A stretch of 64,000 nucleotides of DNA from Oscillospiraceae bacterium (GTDB taxonomy: Bacteria > Bacillota > Clostridia > Oscillospirales > Oscillospiraceae), in the NCBI GenBank assembly GCA_021769865.1, contig JAETSB010000002.1:124001-188000 (forward strand), read 5' to 3'. Below the pieces are notes generated by a model. It ran no database searches and was not told the DNA's origin. It was given only the letters and a program-made list of their open reading frames with translations. The position numbers and the translations under genes were made by a program. Numbering within the stretch: the first letter of the stretch is position 1; each line of letters opens with the position of its first letter. Shown one piece after another: positions 51,402 through 60,168 of the stretch.

Positions 51402-51449
51402 CAATTTCTCTCCTCCTTTTGGTTTTGCGCCGCTTAACTGTGTAGCCTT

Positions 51450-51477
51450 ATTGTAACATATCCGAACATTTTTTCAA
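51450..51477 (-). promoter_or_regulatory. Promoter of hppA
   Basis: On the minus strand TTGAAA (51472-51477) and TACAAT (51450-51455) are separated by 16 bp. Confidence 0.62.
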
Positions 51478-51749
51478 GAGATCAATCTAATTTTTCTAAC
51501 GCAAACGTTGTATTTCTTACAATTAAACAAAAGTAAACCGGTAAATATAGGCATATTGCTCTAGTATCCAGGAAAATTTTCGTAAATCTGCCCACTTTAT
51601 AGCGCAAATTTTGACATTATTATCACAATCTTATCAACCTCCTTCAGCAGCGCTTCCGGAAATTTCACGAATTTGCGTAAAAATCGATATTTTTGCGTAG
51701 TTTTTTGCGTTCCGCCCAGCGGGTGATTGTTCCCCGCCCCGTGCCCGCG

Positions 51750-51790
51750 TGCAAAAAACTTCCCCTGAGCGGCATAGGCTCAGGGGAAGT
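51750..51790 (-). terminator. Terminator of the IseA-like lipoprotein gene
   Basis: A 13-bp perfect stem (51758-51770 with 51778-51790) is followed on the minus strand by TTTTTTG. Confidence 0.88.
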
Positions 51791-51807
51791 GGCATCTTTA
51801 TCATTCT

Positions 51808-52452
51808 TCAGTAGACCAAGCGGAAATCGGTGAAGACCCAGCGGTCCTCCACAAAGGCGTAGGGAAAGGACCAGCTCTCCAGGCCCACCACAGTCTCCCC
51901 ATCCTCGTCCAGCAGGTCCACCGTTACGTTGACGAAGTAGAGATTGTCCTCCAACTGTTCCACCGCCGCCTGGGCCTGGCCCTTCCCGGTGTCCCGGTCC
52001 CGGCTTTCCCCGGCGGCATAGAGGACGCCGTTCACGTCCCGGTATTGGATACGGGCGACCCTTCCGTCCAGCAGCCGATCCGTCAGCTCTTGGGAGAAGA
52101 CGCCCCGCAGATAGGTCCGCAGGTCCTCCAGCTCCTCCATGCCCTCCATATCCACCCGGTAGTAAGCCGTGCCGTTCACCATGAAGGCCTCCCCGGAGGT
52201 GGGCAGAGGCGCCAGGTCGAACCAGCCGTAGACTCGCTGGGCCCGCTCATAAGCCGCCAGGACCTCTTCCTCCGGCATAGACCGGGCCGAGGATTCCACC
52301 ATGGACGAACTCATGTTCTCCACCCGCGCCGCCGGCGCGGAAACGGAGCGGGCGGCGGAGATCGGCGGGGAGGAGGGAGACGCCTCTCCGGCAGGCGCGG
52401 CACAACCCGTCAGCAGCAGCACAGACAGCAGCGCAGACAGCAGCTTTCGCAT
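51808..52452 (-). CDS. Lipoprotein, IseA/DL-endopeptidase-inhibitor-like
   Basis: The 214 residues start MRKLLSALLSVLLLTGCAAPAG with lipobox LTGC, then a Ser/Ala/Pro-rich linker to about residue 60. The C-terminal domain has AYERAQRVYGWFDLAPLPTSGEAFMVNGTAYYRVDMEGMEELEDLRTYLRGVFSQELTDRLLDG and ends DRWVFTDFRLVY. This layout resembles the IseA family, which in B. subtilis inhibits D,L-endopeptidases at the cell wall. The match is by pattern, so moderate. The start at 52452 was chosen because it begins the lipoprotein signal and follows AAAGGGGG. Confidence 0.68.
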   Translation of the reverse strand: MRKLLSALLSVLLLTGCAAPAGEASPSSPPISAARSVSAPAARVENMSSSMVESSARSMPEEEVLAAYERAQRVYGWFDLAPLPTSGEAFMVNGTAYYRVDMEGMEELEDLRTYLRGVFSQELTDRLLDGRVARIQYRDVNGVLYAAGESRDRDTGKGQAQAAVEQLEDNLYFVNVTVDLLDEDGETVVGLESWSFPYAFVEDRWVFTDFRLVY

Positions 52453-52527
52453 AACGCCGCCCCCTTTCCACAACCTGTCGGTCCCGGCTCCCTAAAAGCG
52501 GGCCGTCCGCTCCGGGGGCCGTTCCTT

Positions 52528-52555
52528 AGTATAAATGTATCATATCCGCCGTCAA
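52528..52555 (-). promoter_or_regulatory. Promoter of the IseA-like gene
   Basis: On the minus strand TTGACG (52550-52555) and TATACT (52528-52533) are 16 bp apart. Confidence 0.6.
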
Positions 52556-52653
52556 AACGCCACGAAAATTTTCCATAAAATCCACGATTTTTTGTGGTTT
52601 TTTTTGACGTGTTTATACACCGCCGCCAGGAGGCGCAAACGCGTCCTTTTCCG

Positions 52654-53463
52654 CTACAGGCTGTGCCAAACCAGCTCCCGCCGCTCAAAGGTGCAGAAGC
52701 GCTTAAAGCCGCATTCTCTCAGGAGTTCCTGACACTCCCGGACGGCCCGGCCCACAAACTCCGGCGTGTGGGCGTCGGTGCCCAGGGTGACGACTTCGCC
52801 TCCCATGCGGCGGTACATCTCCAGCCATTTCCGGTCCGGCAGGGGCGTGTTGCCCCGGTTGGTGTTCACCTCAATGCCCCGGCCCTTCTGGATGAGGATG
52901 CGGAAAATCTCCTCCACCTCCGCCTCATAGCCGTCAAAGCTCATGTGAAAGCCCTGGTTTTCGTTGAGGTAGCGGAGCGGGAGGGTCAGGTGCCCCAGCA
53001 CGTCGAAACCGCCCCATTCCGCGTTCCGCCGCACCAGCTCCAGGTAGTCCCGGATGCCCCGGTGGGCCTCCGCCTCGTCTTTCGGGTGGAAGAAGTAGAG
53101 ATCCACCTGGTCAAAGGCGTCCGACAAAATGTGGGTGGAGCCGATGATGAAGTCCAGGGGCGGGGCCTCCGCCAGCAGGGCCGCCGTCCGGGGCAGGTCC
53201 AGGCAGGCCTCCCCCAGCTCAACGCCCAGGCGCAGCTTGATCCGGTCTCCCAGGGCCGCCTGGGCCTCCCGGAACTCCCGCTCCAGGGCCGCCCAATCGT
53301 AAAAGAGGACAGGGTCCCGGCCGTTCCAGGCCACAGGCTCCACATGGTCGGTAAAGCAGACCTCGTCCAGCCCCGCCCGTATCGCCGCCTCCGCCATTTC
53401 CGTCATGGAGCAGGAGGCGTCCGGCGAAATGCGGGAGTGGAGATGGTAGTCGGCCAGATACAT
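52654..53463 (-). CDS. PHP-domain phosphatase, HisJ (histidinol-phosphatase) family
   Basis: The 269-residue PHP-fold metallophosphoesterase starts MYLADYHLHSRISPDA. Further metal-binding blocks are FTDHVEPVAW, LRLGVELGEA, IIGSTHIL, DVLGHLTLPLRY, IEVNTNRGN and VVTLGTDAHTPEFVG, all in the expected order. HisJ enzymes dephosphorylate histidinol phosphate, but many paralogues act on other substrates and no his genes lie nearby. The start at 53463 lies 8 bases beyond the dnaJ stop with GAGGTGAG upstream, so it is probably co-transcribed with the heat-shock genes. Confidence 0.88.
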   Translation of the reverse strand: MYLADYHLHSRISPDASCSMTEMAEAAIRAGLDEVCFTDHVEPVAWNGRDPVLFYDWAALEREFREAQAALGDRIKLRLGVELGEACLDLPRTAALLAEAPPLDFIIGSTHILSDAFDQVDLYFFHPKDEAEAHRGIRDYLELVRRNAEWGGFDVLGHLTLPLRYLNENQGFHMSFDGYEAEVEEIFRILIQKGRGIEVNTNRGNTPLPDRKWLEMYRRMGGEVVTLGTDAHTPEFVGRAVRECQELLRECGFKRFCTFERRELVWHSL

Positions 53464-53471
53464 CGGGCAAC

Positions 53472-54611
53472 TCACCTCTTTTTCTTCCCCTTGCCGAAAA
53501 TGCCTTTGCGCTCCTCGTAATTCTCGTCACCCATGGCCTCGGCGAACTTCCGCAGGGCCTCCTTCTGCTCCTTGCTCAGGTTCCGGGGGGTTTCAATGGT
53601 AACGGTGACGTACTGGTCCCCCCGGCCCCGGCCGTTGATGGAGGGAATGCCCTTGCCCTTGAGGCGGAACACGGTGCCGCTCTGGGTCCCCTCCGGTATA
53701 TCGTACTTTACCTTGCCGTCGATGGTGGGGATCTCCAGCTCCGCCCCCAGCACCGCCTGGGCGAAGGTGATGGGCGCCTCGCACAGGACGGAGGTGCCCT
53801 CCCGTCGGAAAAGCTCATGGGGCCGGACGGTAATGGTGATCAGCAGGTCCCCGGCGGGGCCGCCGTTCTTGCCGGCGTTGCCTTGGCCCCGGATGGAGAT
53901 GGTCTGCCCGTTGTCGATGCCCGCGGGGATGCTGGCCTGAATCGTCTTGCGCTTGCGCACTGAGCCAGCGCCCCGGCATTCCCGGCAGGGTTGGTGGATG
54001 ATCTTCCCCTTGCCGCCGCAGCGGGTGCAGGGGGACGAGGTGGCGAAGACCCCCATGGGCGTCTGCCGCCGGACCTGGACCGTGCCCGTGCCGTGGCAGT
54101 CCGGGCAGATCTCCGGTGTGGTGCCCTCGGCGCAGCCGCTGCCCTGGCAGCTGGGGCAGGGCTCCAGCCGCTCCACGGTGACGGCTTTCTCACAGCCGAA
54201 GGCCGCCTCCTCAAAGCTGAGAATCAGGGACAGGCGGATGCTCTCCCCCCGCTGGGGGGCGTTGGGATTGGCCCGCCGCCCGCCGCCGAAGCCGCCGCCG
54301 AAAAAGCTGCCGAAAATATCCCCCAGGTCGCCGAAGTCGAAGCTCCCGTCGAAGCCGCCGCCCCCCGCGCCGAAGTTGGGGTCCACGCCGGCGTGGCCGA
54401 ACTGGTCGTACCGGCTTCGCTTCTCCTTGTCCGAGAGGATCTCGTAAGCCTCGTTGGCTTCCTTGAATTTCTCCTCGGCCTCCTTGTTGTCCGGGTTCAG
54501 GTCCGGGTGGTACTTTCGGGCCAGCTTTTTATACGCCCGTTTGATCTCGTCGTCCGACGCGCCCTTGGAAACGCCCAGGACCTCATAGTAATCCCGCTTT
54601 TGCTCTGCCAT
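53472..54611 (-). CDS. dnaJ: Chaperone DnaJ
   Basis: The 379-residue co-chaperone stimulates DnaK ATPase. It has an N-terminal J domain ([40 protein letters not shown] at about 34-36), a Gly/Phe-rich region ([34 protein letters not shown]), and four CxxCxGxG zinc repeats ([33 protein letters not shown]; about 148-215). A client-binding C-terminal domain completes it. The ribosome site before ATG 54611 is poor, and 165 nt separate it from dnaK, longer than other gaps in the operon, so its expression may differ. Confidence 0.97.
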   Translation of the reverse strand: MAEQKRDYYEVLGVSKGASDDEIKRAYKKLARKYHPDLNPDNKEAEEKFKEANEAYEILSDKEKRSRYDQFGHAGVDPNFGAGGGGFDGSFDFGDLGDIFGSFFGGGFGGGRRANPNAPQRGESIRLSLILSFEEAAFGCEKAVTVERLEPCPSCQGSGCAEGTTPEICPDCHGTGTVQVRRQTPMGVFATSSPCTRCGGKGKIIHQPCRECRGAGSVRKRKTIQASIPAGIDNGQTISIRGQGNAGKNGGPAGDLLITITVRPHELFRREGTSVLCEAPITFAQAVLGAELEIPTIDGKVKYDIPEGTQSGTVFRLKGKGIPSINGRGRGDQYVTVTIETPRNLSKEQKEALRKFAEAMGDENYEERKGIFGKGKKKR

Positions 54612-54776
54612 TCGTCGTCGCAAAGTCCGCTAAGCTCCGTTTCCGCCTTGCGGCGAAAACTGCGCCCGCTCCCTTGCTCCTCCTCTCCGTCCCGAACCCG
54701 CTGCGCTGGGCTTCGGGCCGGGTAATTAACAGGGGGATGCGGAGCCGCCTTTCAGCGGCCCCGCATAGTCCCAATT

Positions 54777-56612
54777 TTATTTCTTCTGGTCGTCGTCGTC
54801 CACGACCTTGTAGTCCGCGTCGTAGTACTGGCCCTCCTGGGACGCGCCGGCGTCGCCGCCGGGCTGAGCGCCCTGGGGATTGGCCTGCTGGTACAGCTTT
54901 TCGCTGACGGCGTAGAACGCCTGCTGGAGGGCCTCCGTATCCGCCTTGATGGCGGCGGTATCCTGGCCCTTCAGGGTCTCCTTCAGCTTGTCGAGGGCGC
55001 CCTGGACCTTGCCCTTGTCGTCGGCGGGGATCTTGTCGCCCATGTCCGCCAGGGTCTTCTCGCACTGGTAGACCATCTGATCCGCCTGGTTCCGGGTCTC
55101 CACTTCCTCTTTCAGCTTCTTGTCCTGGGCGGCGTACTGTTCCGCCTCCTTCACGGCCTTTTCGATGTCCTCCTTGCTCATGTTGGAGGAAGAGGTGATG
55201 GTGATGTGCTGCTCCGTTCCGGTGCCCAGGTCCTTGGCGGAGACGTTCACGATGCCGTTGGCGTCGATGTCGAAGGTAACCTCGATTTGAGGCACGCCCC
55301 GGCGGGCCGGCGCGATGCCGTCCAGGTGGAAGCGGCCCAGGGACTTGTTGGCGGCGGCCATCTCCCGCTCGCCCTGAAGGACGTTGACCTCCACGCTGGT
55401 CTGGTTGTCCGCGGCGGTGGAGAAGACCTGGCTCTTCTTCACGGGGATGGTGGTGTTCCGGTCAATGAGCTTGGTGCACACGCCGCCGTAGGTCTCAATG
55501 CCCAGGGACAGCGGGGTCACGTCCAGCAGCAGCAGGCCCTTCACGTCGCCGGTGAGGACGCCCGCCTGGAGGGCCGCGCCCATGGCCACGCACTCGTCGG
55601 GGTTGATGCCTTTGAAGGGGTCGGAGCCGGTGAAGGACTTCACGGCGTCCTGCACGGCGGGGATGCGGCTGGAGCCGCCCACCAGCAGAACCTTGGAGAG
55701 GTCGGAGGGCTTCAGCCCCGCGTCGCTCATGGCCTGGCGCACGGGACCCATGGTGGCGTCCACCAGGTGGGCGGTGAGCTCGTTGAACTTCGCCCGGGTC
55801 AGGGTGACATCCAAATGCTTGGGGCCGGTGGCGTCGGCGGTGATATAGGGCAGGTTGATGTTGCTGGTGGTGACGCCGGAGAGCTCGATCTTGGCCTTCT
55901 CGGCGGCCTCCTTCAGGCGCTGCATGGCGACCTTATCCGTGGAGAGGTCCACGCCGTCGCTGCGCTTGAACTCGCTGACTAACCACTTCATGACGCACTC
56001 GTCGAAGTCGTCGCCGCCCAGGCGGTTGTTGCCCGCCGTGGCCAGCACCTCGATGACGCCGTCGTCAATGTCCAGGATGGACACGTCGAAGGTGCCGCCG
56101 CCCAGGTCGTAGACCATGATCTTCTGGGTCTGCTCCTTGTCCACGCCGTAGGCCAGGGCCGCCGCCGTGGGTTCATTGATGATGCGCTTGACGTCCAGGC
56201 CCGCGATCTTGCCCGCGTCCTTGGTGGCCTGGCGCTGGGAGTCGGTGAAGTAGGCGGGGACGGTGATGACCGCCTCGGTGACGGCGCCGCCCAGGTAGGC
56301 CTCCGCGTCCGCCTTCAGCTTTTGGAGGATCATGGCGCTGATCTCCTGGGGGGTGTAGTTCTTCCCGTCGATGGCCACCTTGTGGTCGGAGCCCATCTCC
56401 CGCTTGATGGAGGAGATGGTCCGGTCGGGGTTCGTGATGGCCTGGCGCTTCGCCACCTGGCCCACCATGCGCTCGCCGGTCTTGGAAAAGGCCACGACGG
56501 AGGGGGTGGTGCGGTTGCCCTCGGCGTTGGCGATGACGACGGCCTCGCCGCCCTCCATGACCGCCACGCAGGAGTTGGTGGTTCCCAAATCGATACCGAT
56601 TACTTTAGACAT
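54777..56612 (-). CDS. dnaK: Chaperone DnaK (Hsp70)
   Basis: The 611-residue Hsp70 starts [27 protein letters not shown] with the phosphate-1 loop. [55 protein letters not shown] and [13 protein letters not shown] mark the ATPase domain. Substrate-binding domain motifs [19 protein letters not shown] and [23 protein letters not shown] follow, with a Gln/Gly-rich acidic tail. It is shorter in the nucleotide-binding domain than the proteobacterial form, as usual for Gram-positives. AGGAGG precedes the ATG. It is third in the hrcA-grpE-dnaK order. Confidence 0.98.
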   Translation of the reverse strand: MSKVIGIDLGTTNSCVAVMEGGEAVVIANAEGNRTTPSVVAFSKTGERMVGQVAKRQAITNPDRTISSIKREMGSDHKVAIDGKNYTPQEISAMILQKLKADAEAYLGGAVTEAVITVPAYFTDSQRQATKDAGKIAGLDVKRIINEPTAAALAYGVDKEQTQKIMVYDLGGGTFDVSILDIDDGVIEVLATAGNNRLGGDDFDECVMKWLVSEFKRSDGVDLSTDKVAMQRLKEAAEKAKIELSGVTTSNINLPYITADATGPKHLDVTLTRAKFNELTAHLVDATMGPVRQAMSDAGLKPSDLSKVLLVGGSSRIPAVQDAVKSFTGSDPFKGINPDECVAMGAALQAGVLTGDVKGLLLLDVTPLSLGIETYGGVCTKLIDRNTTIPVKKSQVFSTAADNQTSVEVNVLQGEREMAAANKSLGRFHLDGIAPARRGVPQIEVTFDIDANGIVNVSAKDLGTGTEQHITITSSSNMSKEDIEKAVKEAEQYAAQDKKLKEEVETRNQADQMVYQCEKTLADMGDKIPADDKGKVQGALDKLKETLKGQDTAAIKADTEALQQAFYAVSEKLYQQANPQGAQPGGDAGASQEGQYYDADYKVVDDDDQKK

Positions 56613-56665
56613 AATGACTGCCTCCTGTAATATATGAAAATATTTTTGAACTCTCGTTTAAAATG

Positions 56666-57247
56666 TCAGTTGGCCACCTGCACCATGGCGTGGCGGATGA
56701 CCTTGTCTCCCAGGATGAAGCCCGCCTGGAAAACCTGGGCCACTTCGCCCTCGCCCAGGCTCTCGTCGTCCACATGCGCCACGGCGTTGTGCCGCTCTGG
56801 GTCGAAGGGCTTACCCTGGGCCTCAATCTCCGAGACGCCCAGCTTTTTTAGGAGCTCCTTGTACTGGGTGAAGATCATCTCCAGGCCCTTCTTGTGGGGG
56901 TCGTCCTCCCCGCCGGGGGCCGCCGCCGCCCGCTCCAGGTTGTCGTACACCGACAGAAACTCCTTGATGGTGTCCGCCTTGGCGTCCTGGTAGAGGGTCT
57001 CTTTCTCCTTGGCGGTGCGCTTGCGGTAGTTGTCGTACTCCGCCGCCAGGCGGGCAAACTGGTCCTTCGTGGTCTCCAATTGTTTGACCGCCAGCTCCAT
57101 CTGCTCCACCTGTTCCCGGGAGAAGGTGATCCCCTTCTCCTTCTTCTTTTTGCCCTTGGCCGTCTTTTCGCCCTCCGGCTGAGGCTCGGGGACCGCTTCC
57201 GTCTCCGGAGTTTCCTCTTCCAGGGGCTGCTTGTTCTCTTCCGTCAT
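56666..57247 (-). CDS. grpE: Nucleotide exchange factor GrpE
   Basis: The 193 residues begin with a disordered acidic segment (MTEENKQPLEEETPETEAVPEPQPEGEKTAKGKKKKEKG). A long coiled coil follows (QVEQMELAVKQLETTKDQFARLAAEYDNYRKRTAKEKE, about 47-84). The beta-wing domain ends in the signature GKPFDPERHNAVAHVDDESLGEGEVAQVFQAGFILGDKVIRHAMVQVA. GrpE releases ADP from DnaK. Its ATG overlaps the hrcA stop by 4 nt (ATGA), and GGAGG stands just before it. Confidence 0.97.
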   Translation of the reverse strand: MTEENKQPLEEETPETEAVPEPQPEGEKTAKGKKKKEKGITFSREQVEQMELAVKQLETTKDQFARLAAEYDNYRKRTAKEKETLYQDAKADTIKEFLSVYDNLERAAAAPGGEDDPHKKGLEMIFTQYKELLKKLGVSEIEAQGKPFDPERHNAVAHVDDESLGEGEVAQVFQAGFILGDKVIRHAMVQVAN

Positions 57248-58290
57248 TTCCGTTCCTCCTTTGGAGGCAGTTCCTCCTGTTTTCCAAACAATCGCGTCAG
57301 CCCCTCGGCAAAGCCGGAGAGCCGGGCGGCCACCGCCGCGTAATCCATCCGCGTGGGGCCCACCACGCCGATGAGGCCCCGCATGTCGTCTCCAATATCA
57401 TAGCTGGCCACTACCACGCTGGTGTCCTTCAAAGCCTCCTTGACGTTTTCCGGGCCAATCAAAATCTCCATGGGCCGGTGCATCGGCTGCGGGAGGTCCT
57501 CCTTGCTGTCCGCCAGGAAGCTCATCAGCTCGTGGGCCTTGTCGGCGTCCCGGAACTCCGGCAGCTTTAAAAGGCGGCTGGCCCCGGCGGTGACGATCTC
57601 CCGCTGGCCCGCCTCCTCCAGAACGTCCGCCGCGAAGCTCACGGCCTGGGACAGCAGCAGGAAGAGCTGGGGGCTCACCTGGTCCGCCACGTTCATCAGA
57701 TGCTGGCTCATGCCGCCGGGGTCCGTATTGGTGAAATGGCTGTTCAAAAGGTTCGCCGCGGCGGGCAGGTCCGTCGGGTCCACCTTGAGCTGCATCCGCA
57801 GAAGCTGGCTCTTGACCTTGCTGTCGCTGGTCATCATCACCAGGATGCAGTTCCGCTCGTCCACCGCCAGCAGCTCGAAGCGCCGGACGGTGAGCTCGGT
57901 CTTGCGGCTGGCGGAGACGTAGGCCGGATAGCGCACCAGGGCGGAAACCGCCCGGCCCGCCTGGGCCAGGAGCCGGTCCAGCTCCTCCATTTTCAGCTGG
58001 AGGGACTGGTTAATCTTCTCCGTCTCCGCCAGGGAGAGGCGCTGGGCCTCCATCAGCTCATTGACGTACAGCCGGTAGCCCTTGGGGGAGGGCATCCGCC
58101 CGGCGGAGGTGTGGGGCTGCTCCAGGTAGCCCATCTCCGTCAGGTCGGACAGCTCGTTGCGGATGGTGGCGGAGCTGACGCTGCCCCCCATCTCGGCGGC
58201 GATGGCCTTGGACCCCACCGGCTCAGCGGTGCGGACATACGCCTCCACCACCACCTTCAGTATCTGCCGTTTTCGGTCCGAGAGCTCCAC
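57244..58290 (-). CDS. hrcA: Heat-inducible repressor HrcA
   Basis: HrcA binds CIRCE operators and represses the groE and dnaK operons. The 348 residues start with a winged-helix domain (LSDRKRQILKVVVEAYVRTAEPVGSKAIAAEMGGSVSSATIRNELSDLTEMGYLEQPHTSAGRMPSPKGYRLYV). The GAF-like dimerisation domain follows, ending GDDMRGLIGVVGPTRMDYAAVAARL. The start is a GTG at 58290 with AGGAGGAGG upstream. The first gene of the operon lies 53 bp downstream of a perfect CIRCE, so it is autoregulated. Confidence 0.98.
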   Translation of the reverse strand: MELSDRKRQILKVVVEAYVRTAEPVGSKAIAAEMGGSVSSATIRNELSDLTEMGYLEQPHTSAGRMPSPKGYRLYVNELMEAQRLSLAETEKINQSLQLKMEELDRLLAQAGRAVSALVRYPAYVSASRKTELTVRRFELLAVDERNCILVMMTSDSKVKSQLLRMQLKVDPTDLPAAANLLNSHFTNTDPGGMSQHLMNVADQVSPQLFLLLSQAVSFAADVLEEAGQREIVTAGASRLLKLPEFRDADKAHELMSFLADSKEDLPQPMHRPMEILIGPENVKEALKDTSVVVASYDIGDDMRGLIGVVGPTRMDYAAVAARLSGFAEGLTRLFGKQEELPPKEERK

Positions 58291-58342
58291 GCCGGCCTCC
58301 TCCTATGTCCTCTGACCCTTGGGGCGGGTCGTTTTCAACGCT

Positions 58343-58369
58343 TTAGCACTCCTTTTCCCGGAGTGCTAA
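58343..58369. promoter_or_regulatory. CIRCE operator of the hrcA-dnaK operon
   Basis: TTAGCACTC-N9-GAGTGCTAA matches the CIRCE consensus perfectly; the arms extend to 12 bp (GCTTTAGCACTC). It sits just downstream of the hrcA start site. Confidence 0.97.
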
Positions 58370-58373
58370 AGCG

Positions 58374-58402
58374 AGTTTACCACCGGAGTCTTTTGTTGTC
58401 AA
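58374..58402 (-). promoter_or_regulatory. Promoter of the hrcA operon
   Basis: On the minus strand TTGACA (58397-58402) and TAAACT (58374-58379) are separated by 17 bp, directly upstream of CIRCE. Confidence 0.85.
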
Positions 58403-58577
58403 TGGATGGATATAAACAAATTGTAAACAAACCGGGGCCGAATCGTAAATCCGTCCGCCTCCGGGCCGCGCCGGAAAGGGCGGCGGTTCGCCGTGGGCTA
58501 TTTTCTGACCTCCGGTCCCAGGCTTCGTGAAAAATACCGAAAGTTATCCAGGAAGGGCCGAGAGTAAAAAATTGTGC

Positions 58578-58612
58578 TTTACTTTTTCTGCAAAAACTGG
58601 TATGATATCATA
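58578..58612 (+). promoter_or_regulatory. Promoter of the Crp/Fnr gene overlapped by a palindrome
   Basis: TTTACT (58578-58583) and TATGAT (58601-58606) are 17 bp apart. The 12-bp palindrome TATGATATCATA (58601-58612) covers the -10 box and could be a repressor site. Confidence 0.62.
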
Positions 58613-58646
58613 TTGTGTGGGATATGCAACGGAAAGGGATGAGCGC

Positions 58647-59300
58647 ATGCTGAGTGAGCAGGAACTGGCGAAAAGTCCGCTGTTTCACGACATCAGTTAT
58701 CAGGATTACCGGGAGATCCTGTCCTGTTTTCAGGCGGTCCAGCGGTCCTTCCGCCCCGACGAATTGATATATGATTTCTCCTCCGACGCCGTGGGGGTCG
58801 TGGAGCGGGGCCAGGCGTCCCTGATCCGCATCGACGAGGAGGGGGTGGCCACCGTGCTGGAGGATTTGGGCGCCGGAGGCGTCTTCGGCAAGACACTGGC
58901 CTTCGCCGGGTCCACGGGAGACAGCCTGGAGGTGGTCTGCCGCCGCCCCTGCGACGTGGTGTTCATCGACTACGCCCATATTCTCAGCCGCTGCGGCCAC
59001 GCCTGCCAGCGGCACAGCATTCTGGTTCAGAACATGCTGCAATTGATGGCGGACAAGGCCCAGGCCCTCTCCTGCCGGGTGGACGTGCTGTCCCGGCGGT
59101 CCATCCGGGAAAAGCTGATGTGCTATTTCCGCCAGCTCTCCCAGCAGACGGGGAACCGGACCTTTACCCTTCCCTTTTCCCTCAGCACCCTGGCGGACTA
59201 CATTGCCACGGACCGCAGCGCCATGATGCGGGAGCTGAAGCGCCTCCGGGAGGAGGGCACCATCCGCTCCGAGGGGCGGCAATTCACCATCCGGCAGTAA
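58647..59300 (+). CDS. Crp/Fnr-family transcriptional regulator
   Basis: The 217 residues have an N-terminal cyclic-nucleotide-binding-like beta barrel (SPLFHDISYQDYREILSCFQAVQRSFRPDELIYDFSSDAVGVVERGQASLIRIDEEGVATVLEDLGAGGVFGK, about 10-82). A dimer helix and a C-terminal winged helix-turn-helix follow (RSIREKLMCYFRQL, LSTLADYIATDRSAMMRELKRLREEGTIRSEGRQFTI). The N-terminal Cys cluster of Fnr is absent, so oxygen sensing by an Fe-S centre is unlikely. The effector is unknown. The start at 58647 has GGAAAGGG upstream. A thioesterase gene follows after 41 nt. Confidence 0.92.
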   Translation: MLSEQELAKSPLFHDISYQDYREILSCFQAVQRSFRPDELIYDFSSDAVGVVERGQASLIRIDEEGVATVLEDLGAGGVFGKTLAFAGSTGDSLEVVCRRPCDVVFIDYAHILSRCGHACQRHSILVQNMLQLMADKAQALSCRVDVLSRRSIREKLMCYFRQLSQQTGNRTFTLPFSLSTLADYIATDRSAMMRELKRLREEGTIRSEGRQFTIRQ

Positions 59301-59341
59301 GCCCGCCCGATTTTCTGGCGCCCGCAAAGGAGGCGGTTTCC

Positions 59342-59752
59342 ATGGACTATGAGCAGATTCGCGTGTTCCGCAACGAGAAAAACCTCTTCGGCAGGCGGCT
59401 GGGCGTCTATGTGGAGGAGCTTGGCCCCGGCTATGCCCGGGCCGTCAAGACAGTGACGGAGGAGGACTTGAACCCCCTCCGGGTCCCCCACGGCGGCGTT
59501 TATTTCACCCTGGCGGACACCGCCTGCGGCTCGGCCATGGCGGCTTACGGCACCATGGCCGTCACCGTCAACTGCTCGTTCAGCTTCCTGAAAAGCGCAA
59601 AGGCCGGCGACAAGCTGACGGCGGAGGCCCGGGAGCTCTCAGGCGGCCGGAGCATCTGCGTGCTGGAAGCCCGGGTGACGGGAGAGGCGGGGGAGCTGTT
59701 CGCCGTGGGCACCTTCACCTTCCGGCGGCTGGATCAAAAAATAGGGCCGTGA
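59342..59752 (+). CDS. PaaI-type hot-dog thioesterase
   Basis: The 136 residues form a single hot-dog domain of the PaaI/YdiI type. LNPLRVPHGGVYFTLADTACGSAMAAYG (about 42-69) is the helix with the HGG motif and the conserved Asp of acyl-CoA thioesterases, followed by VTVNCSFSFLKSAKAGDKLTAEAREL. It hydrolyses acyl-CoA or aryl-CoA esters; the substrate cannot be told. GCAAAGGAGG lies 9 nt before the ATG. It may be co-transcribed with the Crp/Fnr regulator. Confidence 0.9.
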   Translation: MDYEQIRVFRNEKNLFGRRLGVYVEELGPGYARAVKTVTEEDLNPLRVPHGGVYFTLADTACGSAMAAYGTMAVTVNCSFSFLKSAKAGDKLTAEARELSGGRSICVLEARVTGEAGELFAVGTFTFRRLDQKIGP

Positions 59753-59763
59753 AAAGGCATGAC

Positions 59764-59794
59764 AAAGAGGCTGTCTCAGACAGCCTCTTTTTTC
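59764..59794. terminator. Bidirectional terminator
   Basis: AAAGAGGCTGTC (59764-59775) pairs with GACAGCCTCTTT (59779-59790), followed by more T residues. Confidence 0.9.
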
Positions 59795-59815
59795 GCGCTT
59801 TGCGCTTATGGAACT

Positions 59816-59911
59816 TTATCCGATGTAGGGCAGGATCATGGAGGCCAGCAGGGCCACCACCAGCACCACCGCCAGAGCCAGCGCGATGACCCGCTTCAGC
59901 TTGCCGTTCAT
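59816..59911 (-). CDS. 31-residue single-span membrane peptide
   Basis: The product MNGKLKRVIALALAVVLVVA continues LLASMILPYIG: a short basic head and one hydrophobic helix of about 20 residues. AAAGGAGG precedes the ATG at 59911, which overlaps the DUF951 stop by 4 nt (ATGA), so it is translated with it. A terminator follows. It is too short for ordinary gene callers, yet the ribosome site and coupling support expression. It should insert in the cytoplasmic membrane with the C-terminus outside. Function unknown. Confidence 0.7.
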   Translation of the reverse strand: MNGKLKRVIALALAVVLVVALLASMILPYIG

Positions 59912-60099
59912 GTGGGTTCCTCCTTTGTCAGTACTTTTCGGATGCTCTTTTCCGCCTTGCTCCGGGGGAGCATCAGCTCGTGGCCGCAGCCCTGGCAGCG
60001 GAGCTTGATGTCCATGCCCACCCGCAGGATTTCCCACCGGGTGCTGCCGCAGGGATGGGGCTTTTTCAATTCCACAAGGTCGTGCAGACGCAGGTCCAT
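59908..60099 (-). CDS. DUF951 family protein
   Basis: The 63 residues MDLRLHDLVELKKPHPCGSTRWEILRVGMDIKLRCQGCGHELMLPRSKAEKSIRKVL match DUF951 over full length. Three conserved cysteines (CG at about 17 and CQGCG at about 35-39) suggest zinc binding with an SH3-like beta barrel. In Firmicutes it is often near ychF, parB or rpsF genes, possibly linked to RNA or ribosome biology; here it diverges from an S1-domain RNA-binding gene 69 bp away. AGGAGG precedes the ATG. Confidence 0.93.
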   Translation of the reverse strand: MDLRLHDLVELKKPHPCGSTRWEILRVGMDIKLRCQGCGHELMLPRSKAEKSIRKVLTKEEPT

Positions 60100-60168
60100 C
60101 TTGTCCTCCTGTCAACCATTTCGATTTTCCGCATATATTGGCTGTATCAACGATAAGGATGCGATATC

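Larger units (their letters stand above)
51402..51807. other. AT-rich intergenic region
   Basis: The 406-nt gap is markedly AT-rich from 51440 to 51715 compared with the coding DNA. It holds the hppA promoter (51450-51477) and, at 51758-51790, the terminator of the IseA-like gene. Between about 51490 and 51740 I find no gene or clear RNA structure. Confidence 0.6.
58291..58646. other. Divergent regulatory region between hrcA and the Crp/Fnr gene
   Basis: The 356 nt hold CIRCE and the hrcA promoter on the left and the Crp/Fnr promoter with a palindrome on the right. From about 58410 to 58560 I see no gene or structured element. Confidence 0.65.
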
